NCBI RefSeq assembly: GCF_003443895.1
Contig: NZ_QQOA01000006.1
Coordinates: 1 to 64,000 of the forward strand
Origin: Paraburkholderia phosphatilytica
GTDB lineage: Bacteria; Pseudomonadota; Gammaproteobacteria; Burkholderiales; Burkholderiaceae
Direction of reading: 5' to 3'
Length of the DNA stretch: 64,000 nt
Positions 54,178 to 63,181 of this stretch are shown here, in pieces (the first letter of the stretch is position 1; each line of letters starts with the position of its first letter). A program made the translations under genes and the position numbers. The notes under the pieces are model-generated. The model saw only the letters and a program-made list of their open reading frames with translations. It did not search any database and had not been told where the DNA came from.

Positions 54178-55878
54178 TCAGAACAGGTGGCCGTTCGACG
54201 CCGTGCCCGGCGCGAACGACACGCCGCGCAGCACTTCGCCGAAGTTCGCGCTGCGCAGCGTGACGAACTTCTCGTGCGAGGCGGACGTCGCGCTCGTGTT
54301 CTTCACGACGTCGCGGATCGCGACCAGCCGGTTCGGGTCGGCACCAAGGTCGCCGTTGCCGCTGACCGTCGACGTGATGCCCCAGATCGTGACCGTGCCG
54401 TCGTCGTCGACGCGGCCCGTGATGTTGCGCAGGCCGTCGGTGGCGGGCGCCCACGGCAGGTTCGTCACGCTGTTCGAGCCGGTCGGGTAGCCGCGCACCG
54501 TGTACGCCGTGCCGAGCTCGAGGCCGGCTTGCAGCGTGTAGGCGAGCGTCCATTTCTGGGTCGTCGTGTTGAACACCCACTTCTGCAGGCCGGCGGTGGT
54601 CTGCGCGGCAGCGTGCGTGTACAGGTCCGTGCCGCCCGCGTAGCCGTCGCCTTCGTCGGCCACGTAGAGCGTGTTCGCGTCCGCGAACCACATGCCGAAC
54701 GGATACGCGACCGTGGTCGCGGTCTTGACCGGCGTGGACGGGAAGCCGGCGAGGATACACATGTTGCTCGGCAGGCCGGTCGTCGCCACCGTCGCTGCGT
54801 TGTACGCGAGCGGCGTGGTCGGCAACGTCGCGTTCTTCGCGGGTACGCCTACGCCGGTCGGGCAGGCCTTGCCCGTCGTGTCGAGGAAGTAGACCGTGTT
54901 CACGCCGTTGCTGCCGCTACCCTTCGTGTAGTACAGCACGTTGTTGTAGAGCGCGATGCCGCGAAAGTTGTCGTCCTTGCCGATCTTGTCGGCCTTGTCG
55001 CCGAGCTGCGTGATCGAGAAGCTGCCCACCGGCTCCAGCGTGCCCGGCGTCTGTTGCGCTTCATGCTGCGACGAAGCGGTAATCAGCTGCGCGCCGGTGC
55101 CGACCACCACGCCTTCCGGTTGCGGGTTCGCGCCGTTGCCGCCGTTGCCCGTGCCGTAGATCAGGTTGTTGCCGTTGCTGTCGTTCAGGATCGCGGCGCG
55201 GCCGTTGTTGCCGCTGTACGCGTTGGTTTCGGTGAACGTGAAGTTGCCGGCGCGGTCCACGCGCGCGACGGCGCGATAGATCGCCTGGTTGTCCGGGTTG
55301 GTCGGATCGACCACACCCGGCGTGTTCGCGTTCGATGCATCGATGGTGTTGACCGGCGCGACGTAGCCGAAGAAGGTCAGGTATTTGCCATCGGTCGACA
55401 GATGCAGACCGAGCTCGGACTTCGAGCTGAAGCTCGTCACGAGTTGATCGGCCGGCGCGTGACCATGCGAGTTCTGCAGGCTGTTGGGCACTTCCAGCGT
55501 GCTGACCGGCAGGCCCGACGGCGTCATCTGGTCGAGGAAAATACGCGACGTGATGCCGAAGCTCGAATCGTACGTGTCGTTGTTGAACACGTACGGATAC
55601 GTACCGTCGGCGATCGCACCGTTGCCGGTCGAACAGCCCGCGGTCGTGCTCGCGCAGTTCGGCGGCAGCACCTGGCCGACCTGCACGTTCGACGACAGGT
55701 TGTCGTACACCGAGCGGCTCACCACCAGCATGCCCGGCATGAACGGCGCGTTGAAGTTGCCACCATTGTTGAAATCGAAGGATTGGGCCTGGGCCGCCAT
55801 GCTGCCGACGGCACCGGCAATCAGGGCGATGGACAGGCGAAGTCGCGGCAGGGAACGCGACCGGGTTGCGGTTTGCAT
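54178..55878 (-). CDS. large secreted protein, propeller-like, unknown function
   Basis: A 566-residue exported protein with a signal peptide (ending SMAAQAQS). The mature part is rich in Asn, Gly, Thr and aromatic residues and has repeated strand-loop patterns (LNDSNGNNLIYGTGNGG, FRGIALYNNVLYYTKGSG, WFADANTLYVADEGDGY) resembling NHL/SGL-type beta-propellers. CASTTAGC and two further Cys may form disulfides. No catalytic motif is recognised. Two of the segments, ALYNNVLYYTKGSG and DANTLYVADEGDGY, look like successive blades. It stands alone, and its right-hand neighbours are the aryl-polyene-like operon. Confidence 0.6.
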   Translation of the reverse strand: MQTATRSRSLPRLRLSIALIAGAVGSMAAQAQSFDFNNGGNFNAPFMPGMLVVSRSVYDNLSSNVQVGQVLPPNCASTTAGCSTGNGAIADGTYPYVFNNDTYDSSFGITSRIFLDQMTPSGLPVSTLEVPNSLQNSHGHAPADQLVTSFSSKSELGLHLSTDGKYLTFFGYVAPVNTIDASNANTPGVVDPTNPDNQAIYRAVARVDRAGNFTFTETNAYSGNNGRAAILNDSNGNNLIYGTGNGGNGANPQPEGVVVGTGAQLITASSQHEAQQTPGTLEPVGSFSITQLGDKADKIGKDDNFRGIALYNNVLYYTKGSGSNGVNTVYFLDTTGKACPTGVGVPAKNATLPTTPLAYNAATVATTGLPSNMCILAGFPSTPVKTATTVAYPFGMWFADANTLYVADEGDGYAGGTDLYTHAAAQTTAGLQKWVFNTTTQKWTLAYTLQAGLELGTAYTVRGYPTGSNSVTNLPWAPATDGLRNITGRVDDDGTVTIWGITSTVSGNGDLGADPNRLVAIRDVVKNTSATSASHEKFVTLRSANFGEVLRGVSFAPGTASNGHLF

Positions 55879-56098
55879 CGTAAGTCTCCGGGGTTTCTCG
55901 AAGGTTTTATCGGACGGACTTTCAGCAGTACAACCGCAGCATCGTGACAGCGCTTGATGACCGATTATTTACAGCGAAGCAGAAGGATGCCTAAATGTTA
56001 TGGCAAGCTTAAGAAGGGAAATCGTAATGCTCAACAAAGTTCACGGGACGCGTTGTTTGAAGGTGCATCTGAACCATCAGTCATCCTGAATGATAACG

Positions 56099-56131
56099 AT
56101 AATAAAAGCAGAGGCACCGCGCGGTGCCCCT
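56099..56131 (-). terminator. intrinsic terminator at the end of the aryl-polyene-like operon
   Basis: On the minus strand the hairpin AGGGGCACC-GCGC-GGTGCCTCT is followed by GCTTTTATTAT. It lies about 24 bases after the stop of the last small gene. Because all genes from 64.0 to 56.15 kb are on this strand and nearly contiguous, it may terminate the whole operon. Confidence 0.8.
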
Positions 56132-56154
56132 GATCGTGCCGTTGAAGCGGTGCG

Positions 56155-56427
56155 TTACTGGTTGTCGTCGTGATTGCCTTTGACGGCGTGCTTGACCTTG
56201 TAATAGCCGCTCTTCGTCTTGTCCTTCACAGCATGGCCCGCGCGGCGGAATGCATGGCCGGTCGCTCGCGTGGCATTTGCCACCGCGTGCCCGGTGTCCT
56301 TGCCGGCGGTCTTTACGTCGCTCTTGAACTGATGCGCGGCCGTATCGACGTCGGCATGCGCGAGCGGGCCCATCGTGGCGAACAGGGTCGCGACGCTCGC
56401 GGCCAGCAGGGTCTTCGTGATCTTCAT
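56155..56427 (-). CDS. small secreted Lys/His/Ala-rich protein
   Basis: A 90-residue exported protein. The signal peptide is MKITKTLLAASVATLFATMGPLAHA. The mature part is amphipathic and basic: TAAHQFKSDVKTAGKDTGHAVANATRATGHAFRRAGHAVKDK in outline, with an 11-residue-like spacing of His and Lys. CGGAG precedes the ATG. It starts four bases after the dehydratase stop, so it may be the last gene of that operon. Function unknown. Confidence 0.65.
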   Translation of the reverse strand: MKITKTLLAASVATLFATMGPLAHADVDTAAHQFKSDVKTAGKDTGHAVANATRATGHAFRRAGHAVKDKTKSGYYKVKHAVKGNHDDNQ

Positions 56428-56431
56428 CGTG

Positions 56432-56977
56432 TTACTCCGGTTGGCGATCTGCCGGGGGTTCGCTTCGAACCGCGGCGGGATGTGGGTAAGGGGAGCGGGC
56501 CATGGCTTCGCCCGCGTCGAGCATGACGGTAGCACGACCCGACAGTAGCAGTCTGTCGCCATCGCACAGTGCGAAGGCGTACATCAGGTTGTTGCTGCCG
56601 CCGCTCATCCGTTCTGCTTCGACGACGAGCGCGCCGCCGAGCGTATCGAGGCGGTCCACGTGCGCTTCGACGTCGCGCACGCTGGTGAGAAATCCCACGC
56701 GCGGCCGCGAACCCGGCTCGCCTGCATGCGCGTTTGCGCCGAGCACCGCGCCGTGCACGGCCATCGCCTGCGCCGCGTACTCGATGCCGACGATTGCCGC
56801 GAGCCGTCCGTTCGCGCGCAGCGGATTGAGCGGGTCACGATGGCTCGTCGCGACGCAGCGAATCGTCTCAGCGTCCCACGCGATCACTTCGTCGAGCAGA
56901 CACATCGATCCGCTGTGCGGGATGCGCGCGGCGATCCATGCGCGATCCAGCCATTCGTCGTTCACGCGCGCCGTCAT
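56432..56977 (-). CDS. ApeP/ApeI-like hotdog 3-hydroxyacyl-ACP dehydratase
   Basis: A 181-residue hotdog-fold protein. IPHSGSMCLLDEV with the conserved His and the YAAQAMAVHGAV helix are typical of the FabA/FabZ-like dehydratases of aryl-polyene and xanthomonadin clusters. The PHSGxM motif carries the catalytic His; the acidic partner lies in the helix (GIEYAAQA). It would remove water from 3-hydroxyacyl-ACP to build the polyene. It overlaps the chain-length factor gene by four bases (ATGA). Confidence 0.82.
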   Translation of the reverse strand: MTARVNDEWLDRAWIAARIPHSGSMCLLDEVIAWDAETIRCVATSHRDPLNPLRANGRLAAIVGIEYAAQAMAVHGAVLGANAHAGEPGSRPRVGFLTSVRDVEAHVDRLDTLGGALVVEAERMSGGSNNLMYAFALCDGDRLLLSGRATVMLDAGEAMARSPYPHPAAVRSEPPADRQPE

Positions 56978-57804
56978 GATGCGAAGGCACCCGCGGAATC
57001 GGGCAGCGTAATGCGGAGCTCGATCCGCACTTCAGGCAGATAGTCGAGCACGACGGTCCCGGCACGCTTCGTTGCGAGCGCTTCGAGCAACGGCAGCACG
57101 CGCGCCGTCGGAATCTGGCGGCGCATCTGTTCGAACGCCGGGTGCGCGAGCTGCGTGACCGGCGCGTCGGTCAGCGCGGCGTCGATACGCGCGATCGACT
57201 GGCCGCTCGCCTGCGGTGCGAGCACGGTTGCAAAGCTGAACGAATCGGGCACGGGCCGCTTCTCGCGCATCGGCTGCGGGTAGTCGGTATCGAATGCGAT
57301 CAGCAGGTTCGGCACGCCGTCGATGCTCACCTGGCAGAGGCTCTCGAGCAGGCCGGCGCCGAGGCTGCCGTCGAACGCGCACAGCACGTTCGATGGCGCC
57401 ATCGCGCGGGTCGCGATGCTCCAGTAACCGGCCGGCGCGTTGTGCACGGAGTTGTGAAAGCGCGTAGGCGACAGTTTGCGGTCCTGCGGATCGTCGGCGG
57501 CGAGCGTTTCGCAGATCGCGTGACAGTTCGTGCCGTCGCCGCCCGACGCCGTGAATACGGTGGCCAGCGTGCCCGCATCGCGTCCGCTCGCGGCCGCGGC
57601 TTCGAGTCCGGTGGCGAGCGCAAGCTTGACGCCCGCGCCGGTGCGCCGCCGTTCGGCGGCCGGCAGGCAGGACGGCGCGGGAATCACGGTGCGCGCGGCC
57701 TCGTGGTCGCGCTCGCCCGCCAGCAGCGCGCGGGCGGTCTGCCAGTCGTTGAAGCCGGGGCCGATCAGCCCGACGCTTTCGATGAATGCGGTGAGCCTCG
57801 TCAT
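56974..57804 (-). CDS. beta-ketoacyl synthase chain-length factor (ApeC-like)
   Basis: A 276-residue ketoacyl-synthase-like protein of the PF13723 type. It starts FIESVGLIGPGFNDW and contains FTASGGDGTNCHAICE, then NSVHNAPAGYWSIA. The active-site Cys of a true synthase is not in place. In aryl-polyene biosynthesis such a subunit pairs with the ketosynthase (ApeO-ApeC type heterodimer) and sets chain length. It overlaps both neighbours by four bases, consistent with stoichiometric expression. Confidence 0.82.
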   Translation of the reverse strand: MTRLTAFIESVGLIGPGFNDWQTARALLAGERDHEAARTVIPAPSCLPAAERRRTGAGVKLALATGLEAAAASGRDAGTLATVFTASGGDGTNCHAICETLAADDPQDRKLSPTRFHNSVHNAPAGYWSIATRAMAPSNVLCAFDGSLGAGLLESLCQVSIDGVPNLLIAFDTDYPQPMREKRPVPDSFSFATVLAPQASGQSIARIDAALTDAPVTQLAHPAFEQMRRQIPTARVLPLLEALATKRAGTVVLDYLPEVRIELRITLPDSAGAFAS

Positions 57805-59039
57805 GCGTTCACCTCCGACTCAAGCACCCGATCGGCGCGGCCGAACAACAAACTGCAGTTCGTGCCGCCAAAGCCGAACGAATTGCTGAGCGCGATCGCA
57901 AGCGGCGCGGGTGTGCTCTCCAGTACGTAGTGGACGCCGAGCGCGGCGTCGGGCTGCGTGGTGTTCACGCCGCCCGGAATGAACTGGTGGCGCAATGCGA
58001 GCATCGCGATCACGGCTTCGAGCGCGCCCGCGGCGCCGAGTGCATGGCCCGTCGTGCCTTTGGTCGAGTTGCACGGCGTCGCTGCGGCGAACACGGCGCT
58101 CACGGCCTTGCTTTCGGACGTATCGTTGCTGGGCGTCGCGGTGCCGTGCAGGTTCACGTAGTCGACGTCGGCCGCGGCCACGTTCGCGGTGGCGAGCGCC
58201 TGCTCGATCGCGAGGCGCGCGCCGAGTCCGTCCGGATGCGGCGACGACATGTGATGCGCGTCGCTCGATTCGCCGATACCGAGCAGCATGATCGCGTGGG
58301 CGCGCGTTTCGGGTGCTGCCTGTTCGAGCGCGTCAGCCCGTTCGAGCAGCGCGAATGCGGCCGCTTCGCCGATCGAGATGCCGCTGCGCGCGACGTCGAA
58401 CGGCTTGCAGCGTTGCGGCGACAGCAGTTCGAGCGAGTTGAAGCCATACAGGGTGGTGAGACACAGCGAATCGACGCCGCCTACCACGGCCGCGTCGATC
58501 AGCCCTGCTTCGAGCATGCGCCGCGCGGAGCCGAACACTTTCGCGCCCGACGAGCATGCCGACGAAATTGCCAGCGACGGTCCTTGCAGCCCGAAGTACG
58601 CGCGCACGAATGCGGCGGCCGAATACGGGTTGTGCGTCTCGGCGTAGTGGAGGCTCGCGGGCAACTGACCGGTGGCGAGATCGCGCTCGCGATACGCGAT
58701 TTCGGTTTCGAGAATGCCCGCGGTGCTGGTGCCGACGAACACGCCGACCCGCGCCGCGCCGTGACGCGCGATGGCCGCTTCGACCTGCTCCGCGAAGCCA
58801 TCCCGCGTCAGCGCGAGTTGCGCGAGCCGGTTGTTTCGGCATTCGAAGTTCGCGAGATCGGCGCGCACGGGCGTGTCGTCGACGCCGTCTACCTTGCCGA
58901 TGTACGTGTCGAGCTCGGCGCGTTCGAAGTCGCTGTGCACGAGGCCGCTGCGTGCTTCGCGCAAGGTGTCGAGCGTGGCGTCGAGACCGCGTCCCGCGCA
59001 GCTCGTCGCCGTGAAGTGCGTGACCAGAAGAGGTTTCAC
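57801..59039 (-). CDS. beta-ketoacyl-ACP synthase (ApeO/FabF-like)
   Basis: A 412-residue condensing enzyme. The nucleophile is Cys162 in AISSACSSGAKVFGSA; the catalytic histidines lie in VNLHGTATPSNDT and KGTTGHALGAAG; SNSFGFGGTNCSLLFG closes the C-terminus. A GTG at 59039 is chosen as the start because homology begins there; an in-frame ATG at 59105 would add 22 residues. With the chain-length factor it would elongate a polyene chain by malonyl-ACP condensation. No ACP gene is within the window. Confidence 0.88.
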   Translation of the reverse strand: MKPLLVTHFTATSCAGRGLDATLDTLREARSGLVHSDFERAELDTYIGKVDGVDDTPVRADLANFECRNNRLAQLALTRDGFAEQVEAAIARHGAARVGVFVGTSTAGILETEIAYRERDLATGQLPASLHYAETHNPYSAAAFVRAYFGLQGPSLAISSACSSGAKVFGSARRMLEAGLIDAAVVGGVDSLCLTTLYGFNSLELLSPQRCKPFDVARSGISIGEAAAFALLERADALEQAAPETRAHAIMLLGIGESSDAHHMSSPHPDGLGARLAIEQALATANVAAADVDYVNLHGTATPSNDTSESKAVSAVFAAATPCNSTKGTTGHALGAAGALEAVIAMLALRHQFIPGGVNTTQPDAALGVHYVLESTPAPLAIALSNSFGFGGTNCSLLFGRADRVLESEVNA

Positions 59040-59166
59040 TGCTGTCGGGTCCTGTCGTGGTGATAGCCGGAGGCCGTTGTCACTGCCGATGGTAGCAAAC
59101 GGCATGCACGCGCCCGGTCGCTGCGATGTGGCAATGGCGTGGACGTTTTGCCTGCATTGGGCGCGT

Positions 59167-60066
59167 TCATGACGACTTCTCCGCGTGGTTGGCCAGGGCC
59201 GCGCGCAGCGTCGTGAAGCGCAGTTGCGCCGCGCTCGCGGCCTCGAGTACGGCGGGCAGCACGTCGAGCACCACTGCGCGGCCCGCTGCGTCGCGCGCGG
59301 GATGACCGTCGTGCACGAGCAGGATGTCGCGCGGCGCGAGGCCATTCAGCAGTCGCCGGGTGATCGTGGCGGGCTCGCGCGTACGCGTGTCGAAGCCGCG
59401 TCGCGTCCAGCTCGCGAGGCGCAGCCCTAGGCGGCTCAGTACCGGCTCGAGGAACGGATTGCGCAGGCCGGCCGGCGCGCGGAAGAAGAGCGGCGGCGTG
59501 CCCGCGATCTCGGCGAGCGTGCGCTGCCCGGCTTCGATTTCGCGCAGCATCGCGCGTGGGCCGAGCAGCGAAAACGTATGGCGATGCCGCTCGCTATGAT
59601 TCTCGACCGCATGGCCGCGCGCGACGATCGCTTCGACGAGTTTCGGATGCCGGCGTGCTTCGACGCCGATACAGAAGAACGTCGCGCGGACGTCGTGGCG
59701 ATCGAGCAGATCGAGCAGCGGCGGCGTGACCTCGGGGTTCGGGCCGTCGTCGATCGTCAGCGCGATCGTGCGGCCGGCGCCTGCCGGCAGGCGTGTCCAG
59801 TTCTCGCCGAGCAGCGCGCTCTTCGGCCACAGGCCCGCCGCGGTCGCGGCCAGATGCGATGCGGCGACCGCGCCGAGCGCCCACGGCCAGACGCCAGGCG
59901 CCGCGACGGCCACGGCGGTCGCGCCGACGTGCAGCGCTGCCGCGCCCTTGATATAGGGCGATGGATTCCAGCGGCGCGGTTCAGGCAGCAGAGGCCGCAA
60001 GTCGCTGGGCGCTGCGACGCCCACGTTCCGTCGCAAGTCTGCGCTGACGTTCGCGGGCGCTTTCAT
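59167..60066 (-). CDS. NodB-type polysaccharide deacetylase family protein
   Basis: A 299-residue protein with one or two N-terminal membrane segments (about residues 45-80). A NodB deacetylase domain follows: TIDDGPNPEVTPP with Asp106-Asp107, HSERHRHT with His157 and His161, then RAPAGLRNP. The metal triad (Asp, His, His) is complete. The enzyme would remove an acyl group from an amino sugar or a related N-acyl compound. Its place between the MMPL exporter and ketosynthase genes is not standard for E. coli-type aryl-polyene clusters. The start overlaps the MMPL stop by four bases. Confidence 0.87.
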   Translation of the reverse strand: MKAPANVSADLRRNVGVAAPSDLRPLLPEPRRWNPSPYIKGAAALHVGATAVAVAAPGVWPWALGAVAASHLAATAAGLWPKSALLGENWTRLPAGAGRTIALTIDDGPNPEVTPPLLDLLDRHDVRATFFCIGVEARRHPKLVEAIVARGHAVENHSERHRHTFSLLGPRAMLREIEAGQRTLAEIAGTPPLFFRAPAGLRNPFLEPVLSRLGLRLASWTRRGFDTRTREPATITRRLLNGLAPRDILLVHDGHPARDAAGRAVVLDVLPAVLEAASAAQLRFTTLRAALANHAEKSS

Positions 60067-62543
60067 ACGTGCTTCTCCAGCGTGACCGGCGCAGTGGTGT
60101 GCGTCGTGCGCGGTGCGAGGATCGCGGAAAACACGAGCGCGAGGATCGCCCCGGGTCCGACCGTCAGCCCGAAGGTTTCGAGCATCGGCACACTGGCGAG
60201 CGCGAGCAGACCGAAGCCCGCGACCGTCGACAGGTTCGCGATCAGCAGCGAGACGAGCGTTTGCGGCGCGATCGCGCCGTCGTGGTGTTCGTCGCCATCC
60301 GCGGTGGCCCGCCGGTTGAAGAACAGCGCGTAATTCGAGCCAACCGCGACGATCAGCAGCATGCCGACGAGGTGCAGGATCGTGAGCGGCTTGCCGGCCA
60401 GCGCGAGCCCCGCGCAGACCACCACGACCGCCGCGACGAGCGGCGCGAGCGTGCGCATCACCCGCCGCGGCGAGCGCAGTGCGATCAGCAGCAGCACGAC
60501 GATCGCCGCGAAGCCCGCGAGCGACAGATGGATATCCTCGCGCACGTAGTTCACGTACATGTCGTCGGCTTCGGTCTTCATGTCGACGAAGAGCGCGTCG
60601 GGTACGCCGCTTTGTTCGACGGCTGTGCGGATCTTGCCTGCGTCGAGGCTCGACTGGTCGGCGGCCTGGCCGTTATCCGGCGCGCGCAGCGACAGCATCG
60701 CGCTCCAGTGGCCATCGCGCTGCGTCAGGAGCGCATCGACGGCCAGCGCCATCGACGTGCCCCGCAGATCGGCGCGCGTGATCAGCGGCTGATGGCGGGC
60801 GGCTTCGACGTCGGCGAGGAACGGCGCGAACGCGTCGGGTTTCACGCCGATCGACTGGTTCTGCTCGGCGGCTTGCAGGCGCTGTGCGAGCACGTCGGCG
60901 GGCGGCAGGCTCGCGAGCCGCGCGCGCTGCGCGGCGACGCTCGGCAGATAGAGCGCGGGGCTCTGGTAGCCGGCGATCACGCCTGCGTCGATCAGCGGCT
61001 GCAGGCTTGCCGACACCTTCTCCGCGCCTTCGAGCACGGCTTCCTGGCTCGCGCCGTCGATCATCACCAGATAGCGGACATCGGGCGCGCCGACGTCGGC
61101 GCGCAGGCTTTCGTCGAGCGCCTGGCTTGCGAGCGATACCGGGCTCAGCGACGACAGTTCATGGCTCCACAGCCGCGGCCAGTGCATCGCGAGCACCGCG
61201 ACGGCCGCAGCGAGCAGCGCGGCGAGCGGCCAGCGCAGCGAGCGCGCTGCTGTAGCGCCGCGCGCGAGCACATTGCCGAGACGCGTGACGTCGCGAATCG
61301 CGAAGCGCTGACCGCGCAGATGCGGCAGCACGTAGCGCGTGACGAGTGCTGCGGCGACGAGGCCCGAGATCGAATACACGCCGAGCTGCACGAGACCGGG
61401 GAAGCCGGAGAACAGCATCGACGCGAAGCCGCACACGGACGTCAGCATGCCGAGCCGCACGATCGGCCAGTACACGCGGATCCAGTGACGCAGCGACGCG
61501 CCGCCATCCTCGCCGGGCGCCGCGCGGGACGACTGCACGAACAGATAGATAGAGTAATCGACTGCTTCGCCGATCAGCGTCGTGCCGAAGCCGAGCGTAA
61601 TGCCATGCACGACGCCGAACGCGAGACTCACCGACGCGAGGCCCGCCGCCACGCCGGACAGCACCGGCAGCAGGCCGAGCAGCAGCGTCAGCGGCGAACG
61701 GTAGATCACGAACAGCAGCGCGACGATCAGCACGACGCTGATCGCGGACAACCGCTCGACGTCGTGGCGGATGTTGTCGCGCGTCTCGACGGCGAACACG
61801 CCGGGGCCGGTCATCAGGAGCCGGTAGGCGCCGCTGTTGGGAAGTGCATGAGTCGCCGCAGCGAACGCCGTTCGTACCGCGTCGATCGCGTGGGATTGCG
61901 CATCGGTATCGGATCCGGCAGCGGTAGTCTGCGCGACGAGCACCGCGCGCTTGCCGTCGCGCGAAGCCCATGCGCCATCCTGCGACGACGGTTGCGCGCC
62001 GCTGTCGAGCCGGTTCACGATCGCGGTGACTTCGCCGGTCGGATCGTGTGGCAGCAGGTCTTTCGCAAACATGCCCGCCGATGAGCCGAGCAGATCGAGA
62101 CTGTCGGCGAGCGCGTGGTGCAGCCCGTCGACGGTGAAGCGTTGCGGCGTCACGTCGGGGCTCAGCAGATAACGATGCGCGAACAGGAACTGCTGATCGG
62201 CCGCTTCGCTGACGGGCTCGCCGTTGTTCACGGACGCGAACTCGCGGTCGGCGCGCAGCGGGGCCGCGAGCCGCTTCGAGATCGCGGCGCGGCCGGCCGT
62301 GTCGCCGCCCTCGATGCCGACGAGAATCAGCCGCGACACGAGGCCGTCGCGCAGTTGATCGACCAGCACGCGCTGGCCGGCGCTCGGCGAGCGCGGCAGG
62401 AACGCGGACAGATCCGCGGTGAAGTTCGCGCGGGCGATCGCGATCGCGCACGCGGCGAGGAACAGCAGCCAGACCAGCACCGCGGGCTGCCGCCACGCGC
62501 GGCGTGGCGTGGCGCCTGGTTCGGACGGCATCGGCGTGGACAT
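60063..62543 (-). CDS. MMPL/RND-family exporter
   Basis: An 826-residue transporter with two RND halves. Each half has one helix, a large periplasmic loop (about 40-240 and 450-640), then five helices. GFGTTLIGEAVDYSIYLFVQ and IVAVGSNYALFFNRRA are the proton-relay segments of the two halves (D in the first, N in the second). Related proteins in aryl-polyene clusters move the lipid-linked product across the inner membrane. The start shares one base (TGATG) with the LolA-like stop, and the end overlaps the deacetylase by four bases. Confidence 0.87.
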   Translation of the reverse strand: MSTPMPSEPGATPRRAWRQPAVLVWLLFLAACAIAIARANFTADLSAFLPRSPSAGQRVLVDQLRDGLVSRLILVGIEGGDTAGRAAISKRLAAPLRADREFASVNNGEPVSEAADQQFLFAHRYLLSPDVTPQRFTVDGLHHALADSLDLLGSSAGMFAKDLLPHDPTGEVTAIVNRLDSGAQPSSQDGAWASRDGKRAVLVAQTTAAGSDTDAQSHAIDAVRTAFAAATHALPNSGAYRLLMTGPGVFAVETRDNIRHDVERLSAISVVLIVALLFVIYRSPLTLLLGLLPVLSGVAAGLASVSLAFGVVHGITLGFGTTLIGEAVDYSIYLFVQSSRAAPGEDGGASLRHWIRVYWPIVRLGMLTSVCGFASMLFSGFPGLVQLGVYSISGLVAAALVTRYVLPHLRGQRFAIRDVTRLGNVLARGATAARSLRWPLAALLAAAVAVLAMHWPRLWSHELSSLSPVSLASQALDESLRADVGAPDVRYLVMIDGASQEAVLEGAEKVSASLQPLIDAGVIAGYQSPALYLPSVAAQRARLASLPPADVLAQRLQAAEQNQSIGVKPDAFAPFLADVEAARHQPLITRADLRGTSMALAVDALLTQRDGHWSAMLSLRAPDNGQAADQSSLDAGKIRTAVEQSGVPDALFVDMKTEADDMYVNYVREDIHLSLAGFAAIVVLLLIALRSPRRVMRTLAPLVAAVVVVCAGLALAGKPLTILHLVGMLLIVAVGSNYALFFNRRATADGDEHHDGAIAPQTLVSLLIANLSTVAGFGLLALASVPMLETFGLTVGPGAILALVFSAILAPRTTHTTAPVTLEKHV

Positions 62544-63178
62544 CAGTTGGCGGCGTCGTTCTGCAGCTGCATCAGCGAGTGATCGCCGTCCGCCTGCTGG
62601 ATCGCGACGCTATGCAGCAGATCGCGCGTGCCGCTGAGCGTGATCGTGCTGATCTGTTTGCGCATCCGCGAGTCGGTCGGCGTGAGCGTCAAGGTCCAGT
62701 CGTCGCCGCTGCCGGCGAGCTGCACCTTGTAGTACTGCTCGAGCGCGAAGCGGTTGCCCGACAGCGTCGCGCGGATGCTTTCGATGAACGCCGCCAGCTC
62801 GGGATACTGCGCGAGCGCGAGCGTGTACTTGTGGTCGTTGCGGGCAATCGTCAGCTTGTCGCCGTCCACGACCAGGTCTTCCGGCTTCGGCTCGATGGTG
62901 CGCTTCTCGAGGTGGTCCGGCGCGACGAACACCAGCTCGCCCGACGACTTCACCGGCGCCGTCGCGATCGACAGGTACTTGGTTTCCGTGAAGCGCGCAC
63001 GGCCGGATTGCTTGTGGCCGAGCGTCGACATCAGTCGGTCGAGGTTCCATGCGGGCGGCGTGGCGTCAGCCGTCGCGGCGCGTGCCGTCTGCGCGGCAAA
63101 CGGCGCACAGGCCAGCGTCATCACGACCGCTGCGATCTGGAGGCGATGGAGACGAGGCGAGAAGCGTGCTGCGGTCAT
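62543..63178 (-). CDS. LolA-like outer-membrane carrier protein
   Basis: A 211-residue periplasmic protein. The signal peptide ends AAQTARAATA. The LolA fold is shown by FTETKYLSIATAPVKSSGELVFVAPDHLEKRTIEPKPEDLVVDGDKL in outline (short motifs FTE, SSGEL, RTIEPK). LolA-like members of aryl-polyene clusters are thought to carry the polyene lipid across the periplasm. It lies three bases downstream of the acyltransferase gene and shares one base with the MMPL gene. It is not the housekeeping lolA, judging by its context. Confidence 0.82.
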   Translation of the reverse strand: MTAARFSPRLHRLQIAAVVMTLACAPFAAQTARAATADATPPAWNLDRLMSTLGHKQSGRARFTETKYLSIATAPVKSSGELVFVAPDHLEKRTIEPKPEDLVVDGDKLTIARNDHKYTLALAQYPELAAFIESIRATLSGNRFALEQYYKVQLAGSGDDWTLTLTPTDSRMRKQISTITLSGTRDLLHSVAIQQADGDHSLMQLQNDAAN

Positions 63179-63181
63179 GCG

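Noticed and set aside
54187..55947. 586-codon plus-strand frame
   Set aside because: It mirrors the secreted protein gene and is dominated by Arg, Ala and Val. It lacks a Shine-Dalgarno and any recognisable domain.
60069..62084. 671-codon plus-strand frame
   Set aside because: Antisense to the MMPL exporter; composition typical of GC-rich shadow frames.
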